Shown piece after piece: positions 11,586-23,399 of a DNA stretch of 64,000 nt. Position numbers and translations under genes: made by a program. Positions within the stretch are counted from its first letter, which is position 1. Every line of letters starts with the position of its first letter. The notes under the pieces were generated by a model. That model was not told the DNA's origin and ran no database searches. It was given only the letters and a program-made list of their open reading frames with translations. The stretch covers positions 1,364,001-1,428,000 of the forward strand of contig JAHRBS010000005.1 in NCBI GenBank assembly GCA_024305745.1. Reading direction: 5' to 3'. This DNA is from Polyporus tsugae (lineage: Eukaryota; Basidiomycota; Agaricomycetes; Polyporales; Polyporaceae).

Positions 11586-13515
11586 CTAAGTAGGGGTCTG
11601 CGAACACTTCCAGTTGTACAGGTCGTCAAAATCTTTGTTCCCAAACCACTCTCTGTGCTGGGAACTTGTCGGAATATCCTGATCGCTCAGAGGGTCGCAT
11701 CCTCTTGAGGTACTAGGTGGTTCAGTCCCTATGGCTTTGTACCACCAGTACCTCAGTGACAAGCATAGCCGCTCCGCCTTTGAAGCATAGCAGAATAGTA
11801 GGACCAGATCGTCCTGCTCCCTAACAAAGGGCTCTGTCAGACGGGCCTCCCGCGCCAAACTCACGCGGGAGGCTAGACTGCCCAAGTATTTATCCTGCAA
11901 TGCCACCTTCAAATCATGCACGGATATGCGTCTCGAGAACAGCCTCTCCTCATACGTGTTCATCGCGGTCCTCATCTTCTTCATCTCGTCGGCGTCGTTG
12001 CCTTTGCATTCGAGGTGCGCTGCCCAGTGGCGCATAGTGGGCGACTGGTAAAGTTCCCGGATCGTGCCGCTCGTGTCCTCCTTCGGCACCGTGGAGGTGA
12101 ACTTGGGGAGGTATTTGACGAACAGCTCGTCGAGCTCCTTCATGATGTCATTCTCGTCCTGTATCTCCTTCAGTTCATGGATGCGGGTCCCCTCCCCTTC
12201 CTCGTGTTTCTTCCGTAAGTTCTCGATCCGGCTTGCTCCTGCAGTGTTCGAAACCGGAGACATGGTTCAAACTCCAATCTCAGTACGCGATCCTGTGGGG
12301 GGACACTTACTCGGAACAACAGGCGCTGCCTCCCTCAGGAGCGCGTCGACGATCGAAACGCACTGTCGGATCTGGTAGAGGTTTTCTCGTAGGGTGTCCA
12401 ACTTCGCTAGTGTCTGCGCCGACTGAGGATTGTTCGCTGTCTTGGATCTGTTCGCCACATCTATCTCCTTCCAGATTTCCGACAGGCACGGCGGAGCCAG
12501 TCGTTCCCTTATCTCTTCGACTTTCTTGACATATCCTATGGTGGTCAGCAATTTGTCTAGGAGGCCTTTACGCGCCGAGCATTAGACAAGTTGCATGCAT
12601 CAAGGTGTAGGAGGGCTTTCGTACGTAATCTATCCTTCTGCAGCTGTTCCAGGCGAGGATCACAGGTCGGCGCTCCGGGTTCCATTCGTCCATCTTCGCC
12701 GCTCTTCTTGGGCTCCTGAATGGCGTATCTGTGTGGCGGAATGACGCATGTTGATCGCGGAGGGTTGTATTGCTGAACAATGTTCCCCATCGAGAATTGT
12801 TCTCCAGCTAATGCAGCTTCGTGGATCTCTGAGAAGCATGCACCCAGCCCGCTCTTCGATTCCCTCAGCAGACCGTTTACAACCTCAAGGTCCGTGTTCA
12901 TAGGCTTGTGAGGGGGCGGCCATTCCAACCCATTCTCACGCCAGATGTCCCGGAGCTTCTCTAGCGGACCATTGAAGGTGTTCCCACTCAGTGTTTGCTT
13001 CAACGTGCCCTTGGTAACCGACCCGTCAATGGATAGACCTGAAGGAATTCGGGTGGCAGATATCGGGGAGGTCGTCCCAGGCGGACCTGATGGCGCATGA
13101 CGGGCTCGATTAGCGTTTGGGAGTTAATGGGTCCCAGATGCATATCACGGAAGCCTTCGAGGCTTACCTGTCATGGAGTGTTGGGGTAGAAGTTTTAGAG
13201 CCTCTCCGCTATGGTTCTTGAGCGCCTTGAATGCTTGAGACAGCTCCATACACTGCGTAACATCCCTGGCCTTGGGTTCGATCGTCGTTAAGGTCTTGAT
13301 AAGGCACGCTTGGCCGTTTATCTCGGCCACATCTTTCAGGAAGCTCGTTATTGACTCGTCAGTATATATGCAAGTCTGATCCACTGTCATTGTGTCACGA
13401 GTTGGAATAAAGTTAGCCGCCACTGAGCGTTGACGATGATGTAGGGCCACATACAAACTGCTTGCTGGCCATTGTCTTGGGATCGAGGCTGCCATAATTT
13501 GTGTGCGCGATGCAT
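11586..13515 (-). CDS. Orphan helical protein of unknown function, 548 residues
   Basis: Model: complement of 13455..13515, 13383... down to 13168, 12625..13086, 12311..12565 and 11586..12238; the five exons total 1647 nt in one frame. The start at 13515 (MHRAHKLW) is preferred because a TATA box lies 90 bases upstream and a canonical gtatgt donor follows; an alternative in-frame start is 13390. The sequence is mostly helical and charged, with coiled-coil-like parts (LLTTIGYVKKVEEIRERL; RIENLRKKHEEGEG) and a C-terminal region containing LDELFVKYLPKF and RYWWYKAIG. No signal peptide, membrane segment or known domain is seen. Function unknown. Confidence 0.65.
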
Positions 13516-13604
13516 ACTAGGGTCGGAGTACGAGCGCGGGTGTATGTCGAGTATCAGAATGGATGCAGAATGAGAGAGTGTCCTGGAAGACAACGGTGTG
13601 GAGG

Positions 13605-13612
13605 CTTTTATA
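13605..13612 (-). promoter_or_regulatory. TATA box of the 548-residue orphan gene
   Basis: TATAAAAG on the minus strand, about 90 bases upstream of the ATG at 13515. The same TATA-to-ATG spacing recurs in other genes of this window, which supports the start choice. Confidence 0.6.
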
Positions 13613-15990
13613 CGTGCATTCCTGTTGCTAGGGTGACCACGGGTGACAAAAGTTGCTCCGTGTTGTGTCGTGTTTCAAAAATGTTTGTGTTACTCCAGCC
13701 TTACAGGGGTCATCAGAAGGGCACAACCGTTTCAGGCCGCACAAACACTCCGCTAAATATTTGAGAACATAACAATTATTGTTTGTCGCCACATCATCGC
13801 CAATATTGCGTAATGGAGGCTCTAACTTCACCGCCGTTACATACCTCAAGACACCACGCAGCCTGAGTGACTCGGAGCTCTGCGGGGTGTTGGTGGGGCA
13901 ACTTCAAGTTGACTGAGGCGCATGGAACTTGCCAGATACGCTTGGGAACCATTCCCGCTGACTGACTCGGACCACAGTGAGGCGCAACCAAAAGATGGAC
14001 AATACTTCTCGCAGGGAGTTCGCGTAATGTCCGAGAGAGAGAGCCTGAGAGAGAAAAGGTTCGGCAAAGTGCACAGGCGCGCCCGCCCGGAATGGTACTT
14101 AGATCGGTGCATCGTAAGCGCAGCGGTCACCCGAGCGGACGAGCAAGATCGTGCGACCACTCCAAGGGAGACCACAGGTTCTGCCAGTGAACGTTTGAAC
14201 TGCGACGCCCCCACCGTTTTGTGGCATCGGCCCGTCGGTCCAGATCGGTCCGTGAGATTAGGTTGACTAGCGCCGACGGGTAGGCGGTGGGTAAGTTGAC
14301 TCACTAAGTACTTCGTGCACCGTCTCGACGACCGCGAGCTTGACTCCGACTTTATCCCATGTTCTACCAGGGCTATACCTATAAGTTCCTCTCGCGCTCA
14401 GCCCGCCACATACGTCGACGTCTACACCTTAAAGAAGCCTAGTATGTCGAGTCCTCAGCTGGGCCGCCGTCCGAGTCAGCCACAATCCCATTCCTCAAAA
14501 TTGCCCCTGATACAAATGACGCTCCTAGGTTGCGTAAGTATACTTAACCGCCTGAAGGGGAGAGTAACGCGCGCTGAAACCTGGTGAGTTTATCCTCAAG
14601 GCTCAAGCCCATTTCAACGGATCGTCCATTTTCTTGCCGCAATCATGCACTCAGCGTGATCCTGCCAGCGTTTCCCAAACGCGGACCGCTGACACGCCCA
14701 TGCACCACGTGCGATGCACTAGGTCGCTCTATGCCATGCCCTCTATTGAACGTCGAGCGCATGTGCTTGGAGATCAGACCTCCGATGGGGTCGATAGGCT
14801 TGGAACCGTTTGGTGTTACTAGCGGCCCTTCACAGCATCACCGGGTCGATGACAGTGGGGATGTTAGGGTGAATCTGTATCGCTATGATGGTGGATGTTT
14901 CGGTTTCGAGCGGCGGTCTCAGCCATCTGTCGCAACACGATATTTATTGTGCACTATGCCTTCGGCGGCGTTTCAGCAATAAGGGATATCCTTGTTCGTG
15001 ACAACAACAGGATATCTTTATGACTACGGTTGCTTGGACATGGGGAGGCGACGCACTGCGAAGCGCCTCGTTTGGGTGGTCGTTAGAGCCTGGACAGACG
15101 ATATCCTCTCGTTCTTATCCGGGTTTTATCGCCATATGCAAGCTGACCCTGACAACAACAATAAGGCTGACGTGTCAGACCACGCTACATTCGAGTCGCT
15201 GCTGTGGCGTTGCTCGCCCATCCGGCGCCATCTTTGGCATGACAACTTGAATCCGGCCCTCCTCGCTCCGCACATCTGCGTCTCGGGTTAAATCGCACTC
15301 CGACACCAGAAATACGGGTCCTTGTACGGATGCGCAAACACACTCGCGTTCTTCTTCCTCCGTAAGCCACACACGACTGCGCGTCTTCACAGAAAGACAA
15401 AGCGACTGCGGGGAGGGTGTAGATGTAGGCGACCTAGTTCCATGTTTCCTGCGCCTCGAACGTTTAGTAGCCGTAACAATATTCGGCGCGCCTGAACGAT
15501 TTCCCCGATGTGCTGACATTCGAGCTCGCTCTTTCGACGCCGCGTGAAGTTGGGAGAACTGATATTGGGACTCTATGAGGGTCCCCAGATTCCGCGTCCG
15601 ATAGTGCTCAGTTTCTCAACGTCTGGGAAGAAGGTGATGTTTGAGGGTAAAGGATGGGATATGGCTGCTTGCTTTTGACTTGCGCGGCGCGGCGTTTGAG
15701 TCGAAAGGGATGTGGCGGGCGACGGTCGCCACAGGCAGCGTTAACATTGGGTCCATTGTGAGTGAGTTCCCTGCTTCCATAGGTTTCACCCACATCTAAC
15801 GCCTTTGTCTCCCTTTCCTCAGTGGCAATGACGTCGCTACTCCGTATTGCAGATCCCTGGTAATAATGCGCTTTGAATCTTGCGCATGTATGTACCTTTG
15901 GAACTCTTGAACAATGGAGCTCGTGCGTTTCATGTTGCTTGCGCATGAGACTGAGCGTCATTGCCGTTTGTTGCGAGTGGCTTCAACGGT
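13613..15990. other. Gene-poor interval, weak ORFs only
   Basis: Candidate frames are a plus-strand Ser/Pro-rich peptide near 14.31-14.54 kb ending before a gtaagt donor, a plus-strand frame at 14.58-14.98 kb, and a minus-strand 114-codon frame (15175-15519) with an Arg/Lys-rich start. None has a recognisable domain or a coherent multi-exon model, so none is called. Confidence 0.4.
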
Positions 15991-15992
15991 TC

Positions 15993-16000
15993 TATATAAG
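15993..16000 (+). promoter_or_regulatory. TATA box upstream of the HMG-box-like gene
   Basis: TATATAAG, followed by a likely non-coding first exon and an intron (gtgagt at about 16090, acceptor near 16146). Consistent with transcription start near 16025. Confidence 0.5.
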
Positions 16001-16156
16001 CCGAGCGGACGGTGAGACGACCCTCCATCCCTTCACACAAGTTTATTCCTCCCCTCGCCGATTGGCAGTCATCAGTATCGAACCATATTGTGAGTGTATT
16101 TCATGACTTATCGTCATTGAATGCCTTCTCATCGTTCCCTCATTAGCACGTTGGGA

Positions 16157-18209
16157 TGAGGGGCGCTCAGGCTCCGTTATGCTGCTCCTGCGGCCCTCGA
16201 CAGCTTACCCCTTGTATTAAATGCATTGGCTGTATCTACGCAGCAATCCTTGCGGTCGCCACAAGCTCCGGATTTTCCGAACATCTTCGGTAAGCCTCGG
16301 ACATACTAGTGGATAGTATCGTGCGCCCAAGTTAAGCACCTACCTTGCACAGGCTCCTTTCTAGCGGCATTTCCTAGTGGTACCAACGCTGCTGTTTCGC
16401 AGGGTGGTGAGTAGTCATATATCATACCCAACGAAGGAATTATGACTTACTAGTACTATATCATTGCTCTACTCTCTCACCACCTTCTATTGTCGTTGCA
16501 CCATCGCTTCCGACCCATTATCAGTTCCGTGCGACGTACGTCATGTTCCCGAAATTCGCATTCCCGTTGCTGCTCCAGGGGAGCTTGGTTGCTGATTCAA
16601 AGGACCCGCAACAGCAGTGCGTCTCGAAGTTTGTAGGAGCGGTGTGGAATACCCTACCGCAGGACCACAGAGACTTCCCGGCGCCGGCTGCCAGCGATGT
16701 CAAGGCCTGCCATGTACACCGACACGCGTCCTTCCACTCCGCGGAGTCTCTGGCAGAGAGGAAGGAGATGAAGCGGCAGGGGAAGGCTCGGAAGTCTGAG
16801 AACGCCAAACTCTGTGGGGCTGGTCCTCAGCGGTCGGCGAGCGCGGCCGTACGGTCCGAACCGTACCCCACGCAGCGCGGTCAATCACTTTCCTCATCCA
16901 CAATCCACACGTCAACCACCCTCTCGATCGCTGGTCCATCCACTTCCGTTGGCGCATATACGACCTCCGTCGCGGTGTGCCCTCCGGCGATCCACCCCAC
17001 CATGTATGGACCGTCTCCCTCGTCATCCGTGGCTCCTTTGTCGTCGTTAGCTGTCCCGCCGTCTTTCCACTGTCATCAACTCTTCCCTCCTCTGCGCCCT
17101 TTCCCCCCTCCTCGTTTTTTGCTCCCCCACCGTCGTGGATGCCGTCTCAACACCACATGCTACCTTCTTCCGTCTCCGCCCTCCCATTCCCCTTGACGTC
17201 CTATGTGCCTACGACCGCCATGGCGGCCGGTCCTACAGCGTTCCCACCACCTCAGACACAGTACCAGGCTCTACATGGTGGTCACCCCTCATGCGTTGTT
17301 TCCGATCCTACGTCTTGGTTCACCATCGAGATACATCCCTCTGGGGCATGTGAAGTCCCGCCGCTCTACTATCAGCGTAACCCACCAACAGGCTCGGGAC
17401 GCTCTCGGGACTCCAGTCGGACATGCCAGCCACCAGCGCACCAAACCCGACTCTGTTCGAGCTCAGAAACGCAACGATTGCAGGCGGGGGTCGACACCTG
17501 CGATGCCTCCTCGCAAGAATCCCCATCCCCCGCCTCATTTTCTCCAAGACTGGGCCCTAGACCGGAGCCGCAGAGGTCCCGGCCGCGTACTATCACCAGC
17601 CCACCGCGACTGCCTTTCCCCATGGCCACCCGAGAACAAGATCACGAGTAGTTCCGATGAAGACGTTCACACCGAGAACGTAACGCGAGGCTTGAGAACA
17701 TCAAGTCTTCTGGTGGTGAGTGTATCAGTTTGGCTTTACGTGAGCATTGCATACCCTAACAAAGAAACAACCAAGGAAATGGCCTGTTTGGTACGGATAC
17801 TGAGGGTTCGTTGGTGGAGTACGCAACGCGTGTGCGGCGTGCGGTGTACGTGGGCCTGCCATCATCCCCTAGCGCGGGTTCCAGTTCGGACTCAGTGCAC
17901 GTACCATTCGGGCCACCCCGCAGGTCGCTCAATGCGAAACAAGCAGAGAATGAAGCCTTTAAGCTGCGCACTTTTGAGGACTTCGACGTCGTGGGACAAC
18001 TTGAAGAACTCCAGCCGCCAGACCTAGAGCGGGTATCCGTGAAAGTTCCCGTGAGCAGAAGTTTTACTATTTGTATTATCTTCAAGCACTCATTTTTCAC
18101 CATCGATTTGCCCGCCTTTTGCGCACCGGCAATTCGTCGTTATCGGGCGGCCGCGATCCTTCTATGGACTTCAGCTTCCTCGACACGAGGACTGACGCCG
18201 CCTTATGAT
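16157..18209 (+). CDS. HMG-box-like DNA-binding protein, start unresolved
   Basis: Four linked exons read in one frame: one ending QAPDFPNIFG at 16289, SFLAAFPSGTNAAVSQG (from about 16353), a short VPCD exon, then from about 16600 DPQQQCVSKFVGAVWNTLPQ. The last segment and what follows (DVKACHVHRH, then KEMKRQGKARKSE) resemble helices 2-3 and the basic tail of a basidiomycete HMG box, which acts in the nucleus on DNA. The first third of the box, with its usual RPPNAF-type start, is not recognisable. A long Pro/Ser-rich region follows with a frame change near 17.05-17.15 kb that I cannot assign to an intron or a break. Later exons include TFEDFDVVGQLEELQPPDLE (about 17960-18030) and a possible end MDFSFLDTRTDAAL. 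Start codon and exon borders are uncertain. Confidence 0.5.
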
Positions 18210-18469
18210 TTATCGCTTTGTAGCACCCACGGGCGAGTCTCTGCTGGTCATCATGCTTCGAAGCGCGTCGAGGGGCGTCGTATTCCCGATGTTTGTAGTT
18301 AGGACCTATAAAATTGTCCTCGATGATCAGATACCTTCCTGCTTTCGTTCGAGTGCTACGCCAACAGGTCGGGGAGCAGAGCACGCCATCGATGCAAAGT
18401 GACTCGCATCAGTACAGAGTGGTACAGCTGTGATACACAGAATATGCTTCTTCTTCCATCCATTTCTCA

Positions 18470-18903
18470 TTAGAGCGACTTGGGCGAGACCCAAGGGCGG
18501 ATTTCCGTCCTCTCCTTGTCCCACTGTTAGTAACGCGGACGGTAAGCAGCCGCGCGATCGGAGATGAGAGTACACGTACGACATCGCCGGTCCAGTAAAC
18601 GTCGTTCTCGATGAGGGCTTTGACCTCGGCGTACGACGCCGCCTCGAAGATCATGAGCGACCCGACCATCTTCTTCTCAGCGGCGTTTGGGGTGTCGAGG
18701 GCTTCGTTCGGGGAGAGCATCGCGCCTCCCACCTCTGTGTGACAATGTCAGCACTTCCAATGTGCTCGAGGAAAAGGAAACTACTACACACTTATCCTGG
18801 ACTCCTTGGCCGCATTGGCAAGGTGCGCCTCGCGAACCTTGAAGCGACGCTCGATCGCGCCTTCGTCGGTGTAATCGGGGGCGTAGACAGCGAAGTACGG
18901 CAT
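18470..18903 (-). CDS. YciI-like domain protein, 106 residues
   Basis: Model: complement of 18792..18903, 18580..18734 and 18470..18523; 321 nt in frame with GT-AG introns. The protein starts MPYFAVYAPDYTDEGAIE, continues VGGAMLSPNEAL, then VGSLMIFEAASYAEVKALIE and NDVYWTGDVWDKE, ending at TAA. This is the compact ferredoxin-like YciI (YCII) fold, a family of small probable enzymes of uncertain reaction. The conserved His and Asp of the family correspond to AHLANA in exon 1 and the NDxY-TGDVW segment. It is transcribed away from ISA2, with about 390 bases between the two starts. Length is normal for the family and no breaks are seen. Confidence 0.88.
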
Positions 18904-19293
18904 TTCTCCTCTCTGCGAGTGAGTCTGGATGAGCGATGATTAGTTGACTCACTCTTCCGGAGTCTTTCGCACCTTATATATGGCTGCAACTAGACGGCTT
19001 GGCCGAGGCCTGAGATCTTGAGAGGTCAGACACAGGAACAGTTCCCTGGCACTGGCAGTGGCAGTGGGAGCGCGATGGAATCATCCCCCGAGACGGGCCG
19101 GCCGGCATCCTCGGCTCCGGTGGCACTCGGAGTCGCAGGCTTGCTCTGCTCTTGCTCTTCGACCACGCTGATGGCGACCACGATGCCCTCAGCGACTAGT
19201 TACTTACTTAGACAGTGCGTTGCTACCCGTCGACGCTGCGCGCGCGACTCTATCGGTGCGGTGAGATGCTGGTCTTCTCACGCGTCGCGCATC

Positions 19294-20096
19294 ATGACAA
19301 CTCGGTCTGCATTCTGTTCGAGACGGTCGACGTCTATACCTTGTTGTCCTGCATCTTCGCAACTGTTTTCTCTCCACGTCGCCCAGAGAACCTTTGCCTC
19401 AACTTCATCAACACGTGCGGTCATTGCTCAGCGCCCGTCCTCGCATAGAACGCGGCTGGTTTCATATCCATCCCCCTTGGAGGCGCAGGAGGAAGACGAG
19501 AATGAGGATCAGCCCGAGGTGGACTTCGTAACCCCGGAGGAGGCCATCCTGGAGATGACCGATAGAGCAGCAGAGGTATGTCATTCGCGACCCCCCAATC
19601 ACTGTGTCTTAACATACTGATTTCTGGATGTCGGGCCATACAGCAGCTCCGTTCGATCTCCAGACGAGAAAGCAACGATGTAGCTGCGTTACGAATTTCA
19701 GTAGAGAGTGGAGGATGTCAACGGTACCAGTACAAACTAGAGCTCGCGAAGAAGCGCGGGCCGGACGACTAGTGCGTCTTCATCCGCCTTTCCACCTGCT
19801 GTATGCTGATAAGCCTGGTATGCGCGGCGCCGGTGCAGCCATTTTACCCATCCGCAGATACAGCCCTCCAACATATACGTGGATGCGGTATCCATGACCC
19901 TGCTGAAGGGATCGATCATCGACTTTGCGACAGAGCTCATCGGGAGTAGTTTCCGTGTGGTGGAGAACCCTCAGGTCGGTTCTGCTTCGATTGCGGCAAT
20001 ATTCCGCGCACCTGTGACAAGTCGCGCTAAGCGATCGTTTTTCAGGCAAAGGGCAGTGGTTGCGGATGTGGAGTCAGCTGGGAACTCAAGCTGTAA
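19294..20096 (+). CDS. ISA2: ISA2, mitochondrial iron-sulfur cluster assembly protein
   Basis: Model: join(19294..19575, 19644..19771, 19839..19974, 20046..20096), 198 residues, exon total divisible by three. It belongs to the A-type (HesB/IscA) Fe-S scaffold family that, with Isa1, matures 4Fe-4S enzymes in the mitochondrial matrix. The start MTTRSAFCSRRST gives an Arg/Ser-rich presequence with an RTFAS cleavage-like site. The fold begins at TDRAAEQLRSI. The three cysteine ligands are present: SVESGGC and GSGCGCGVSWE at the C-terminus. An apparent TAG at 19770 is removed by splicing (donor gtgcgt, acceptor ggtgcag), giving DDYHFTHPQIQPSN. In-frame ATGs further upstream (19075, 19171) are less likely starts. 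Confidence 0.9.
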
Positions 20097-21443
20097 CGGA
20101 CCGAGGACTTTCTAGAGAGACGCAGTCTACGCATACATGAAGGTACAATACATCTACATCCCCTCTTGATGACCCTACATCATCGTCCTCTCAACGTCTT
20201 TGAGTTTTTCTATCCACCCTGCCGGAGTCTACGTTCGGAGTTGAACGCATCCTCACTTCATGGCTCGCTTTGGCTACTCGATCGTCCGTTTCACCCATCT
20301 GTCATGCTCGTACTAACTTTACACTCGTTACAGGCTCAGCGTCTTCATATGCCCTGGTGCCAAGTCCCACGCAGTCGCTTCGCAAGTGCCGCATGTCGTC
20401 GGGCCTCCGCCTGGCAGGCCTCACAGAGTGCTGTGTCGCCGTAGCTCTCTGGTCCGGTTGGTCAAGCACCTGGTACGGGAAAGGGTTGTCAGCGTACCAC
20501 GGTCTCCTCGTACGCATGGGCTGGGTCATGGCTTCCGTAGTGAGTTGGTCCACTTGCTGATTCATGCTGTAAAACCGGCTTCTCATTTGGCGTCGTCTTT
20601 GAATCCCATATCTTTGATCTGGCACCGTCGCATAGAATGGGAGACCAGTCACCACAGAACACACTGGCGCCACACAGAGGCTTACCGACACAGCTGTGGT
20701 ATCCTGTCCGCACTTCCCGCTCCACAGATCCTGTCCTACTGCCGGTGATCCAATCTTCGTGATAGGTGGTCGGAGAAATTATCCTCCCCCGCAACTCAGG
20801 CCATCGGGTACCGGATATTCGTTCGTTCTGATGAAAGCGCGGAGTGTGGTATCGCAGGAGGACGAACAAGGCGAGGGAGGGGGGAGTGGCGGGTAAGTGT
20901 ATCATGTCGACTCTTCGGAGACTCAGAGCCTGAAGGGTAGGGAAAGTCAGACTAGCGACGAGCATCGTGGTTTCAGACTTGGCGGAGGTCGAGGATGAGG
21001 CCACAGACGAGGAGGGAGGATAGGTGCGGGGCCTGTGTCGATCTTGACTGGGAAGCAGCGAATTAGATAGGGCATGTAACGCTACGAGCGAACGGAACTT
21101 CGGCGTTCTGAACGGTCACCGACTACCGCCATCATCCCATCTGTTGGACACGATGCGAAGCGATCCCTATGTCGCGCATGGATCTTGTCTGCGGACGTTC
21201 GTGAGTGGATTGCGGTAGGTAATACATTGAGATACTTCGTAATTGTACAAGAGATGCAGAGTCCGAAGCCGAGCCGAGTATCCGATACTACATATCTCTC
21301 TAGCGCGCGCCCACTGGATCTTCAACTCTCCACGTCGCTAGCCAGACGCGCCAGCGTGTATCCGGCAAGGTGTTGGCCCCCCTTCCCTTGTCGCCACCTT
21401 CGCGCGGAATCACTAGCGTAAGTGACATCGTACACATCCGAAG
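20097..21443. other. Unresolved interval between ISA2 and the coiled-coil gene
   Basis: Long frames exist on both strands at 20.2-21.0 kb. On minus, a frame starting with hydrophobic residues (MLVASLTFPTLQALSL, about 20963 downward) could be a membrane-protein exon, but I cannot chain exons or recognise a family. 21.0-21.44 kb shows nothing. Confidence 0.35.
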
Positions 21444-22630
21444 CTAAGCACATGTGAGAAAGAGACGTACAAGTTGGTACTGAATACCACAGTAACACAT
21501 AAAGGTATTGATATTCTTCTCGCGCGAGTCCGATACCTCGATATTGTACTCCTTGAGAAGTGCCTTCGCAGTCTCAGCTAGCCCGAGCAAGTCTCAGAGG
21601 GTCCGGTATCCTCTCGGAACAATCAACAACGTACCGGAGATGGAGAACATGTCGCTTAGCGTTAGCGGGAAGTCTTCGCTGATCTGGCCTTTCGTGTTGT
21701 ACAATGGGTGCACCTTCTCGTGGAGACGATGCGAGCGCAGAGTCGAGTTCGCCTGGCGACCCTCGCTGTGTGGATTCCGAGCACGGTTAGGAGCTGGACA
21801 AACTGGACAGAATCAAAGGGACGCACGAGTCGTAGAGAGCCCTCTGGACCTCCTCGAGCTGCCTCTTGTGGTCTCGCAGTTCGTCTTGGAGGACTTGCGG
21901 GATAAAGGTAGGGAGCTGGAGAGCGACTTGCTCTTGGACGATGGCGTCGATCTCCTCGAGAATGCCGTCCTGAACTGCACGGTTCGTGGGGCAGGTAAAG
22001 TAAGTTGGGTGATACGACACCCATAGGGTGCAACATACTGAGCGTCGTAAGGTGCTCGATCACATCATGCTCGAGAACCTCCCGGAGCAACACTGTGCAA
22101 AGATGGTAGGGCCTCAGTATCAGCGACCACCCGGCGCCAAACAGCTTGGTAGCAGTTCTCGCAACCTTCGATTTCCTTGACTTGAGCTTCCTGCTTTGCA
22201 TCGGCACCCTCCATGTGCTTCCATATGCTACAAACATTCCCTCTCAGGACTAGAAGCCCAGACCTCATTATCTGGAACGCCCGACATACCTGCTGATATG
22301 AGTCGCGATCTCTGCCTCGCCGCCGACCTGTATCATCCGGACGGTTTGCTCCCCCAGCGAGTCGAGGGTTTTCTGTATGATGGAACATCAGCCAGAGCAA
22401 GCGTAGAAGCCACAGACCACACACTGGCGCAATGGGACCCATGGCGAGAGACTGGGACTCACACCGAAGCTTCCCAGCGAGCCCTTCATCTTTTCTATGA
22501 TTTCTGCTGCCGCAGCGACTTCCGCCGGCGCTGCAGTGAGCGCGGTGAGAACGCTTCCACCACCGCCACCACCCAGCGCAGATAACGGGGAGGCGATACT
22601 CGAAACGGACGGAGAAGATTTGTGAGACAT
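21444..22630 (-). CDS. Coiled-coil protein of unknown function, 269 residues
   Basis: Model: complement of 22463..22630, 22290..22372, 22166..22242, 22039..22092, 21827..21974, 21635..21765 and 21444..21592. The chain keeps one frame through six introns. N-terminus is Ser/Gly-rich (MSHKSSPSVSSIAS) followed by an Ala-rich helix (PAEVAAAAEIIEKMKGSLG). Middle exons give a long helical stretch (ILEEIDAIVQEQVALQLP; LRDHKRQLEEVQRALYDS). The C-terminal part (RSHRLHEKVHPLYNTKGQIS, then AETAKALLKEYNIEVSDS, then NTFMCYCGIQYQL) is compact and protein-like. No signal peptide, membrane helix or named domain is seen; probably cytosolic. I have a general impression of similar hypothetical proteins in other polypore-type fungi, not checked. 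One donor (gttgcg) is unusual, and the last few residues depend on whether a final intron is used. Confidence 0.65.
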
Positions 22631-23399
22631 GTCGATGACGGGCGAAGGACAATTGCGTGTTTCAGCTACAAAGCTGAGTGAGAATCAGCTAGTCGGGAAG
22701 TGCAGTGGGGGAGCGATGATACCTGCACGATGGAGCCAGATATACGAGGTCAGAGCCTCAACGAGCTTCCGGCGTGGCAGACACGCGGGCTACGTGTGCA
22801 CAACGTGCCCGGACTGGGACCTTCGAAGACGGGCGAGGCATCTTGAATGACAATCCGAAGTCGAAGATGAGCAGGATAAGACGATACAGGGGTCATGGGC
22901 GTACGAATTGATCGTTGACGATGGAAGATTGGGCTGGGGTGCTGCGGTAGGCCGCCGAAGAACGGCGCACGCTGGAAGAGAGTGCCGTGTTGGTAAACCC
23001 AAAGGTCGTGTCATAGTATCTGGTCTTGGACGTTTGAACCGCGGGAAAGAGAGACGCGTAACACACGGGTCGTAATGTCGTGATGGGCTGGAAAACAGCC
23101 ACATATTTGCCAATATTGGAAAGGTACTCGGCGGTTCCAACAACTTGAACCCTGAGACAGGCCGATGACTACCTACAACAAGAGGTCAGCTTCGCGCAGG
23201 AACTCGCTCGGACAAAGCAGTTGTCGGAGAAAGAGAGTCTAGAGAGAGAGAGAGAAAGAAAGAGAAGATTAATGGGACGTGGCGACGGTACGGTAGCGCC
23301 TGCTACCGCTAAGCGCTAAGCGCCAACGCTCAGCTTTTTACAGAGACCGTCACCGTAATAACGCTCCGGATGGGACTCGGACCTGTACGTCAACCGTTG
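22631..23399. other. Intergenic with weak ORFs
   Basis: A minus-strand frame at 22790-23143 shows no domain or splice pattern. The remainder holds a purine-rich microsatellite, then the start of the duplicated module flanking DUF6533 copy B. Confidence 0.4.
23240..23267. repeat. GA-rich microsatellite
   Basis: An uninterrupted run of AG dinucleotides grading into AAAG/AAGA units, all purine on the plus strand. Confidence 0.9.

Noticed and set aside
19770..19772. Apparent nonsense TAG in ISA2
   Set aside because: The bases overlap a gtgcgt donor; splicing to 19839 restores DDYHFTHPQ in frame.
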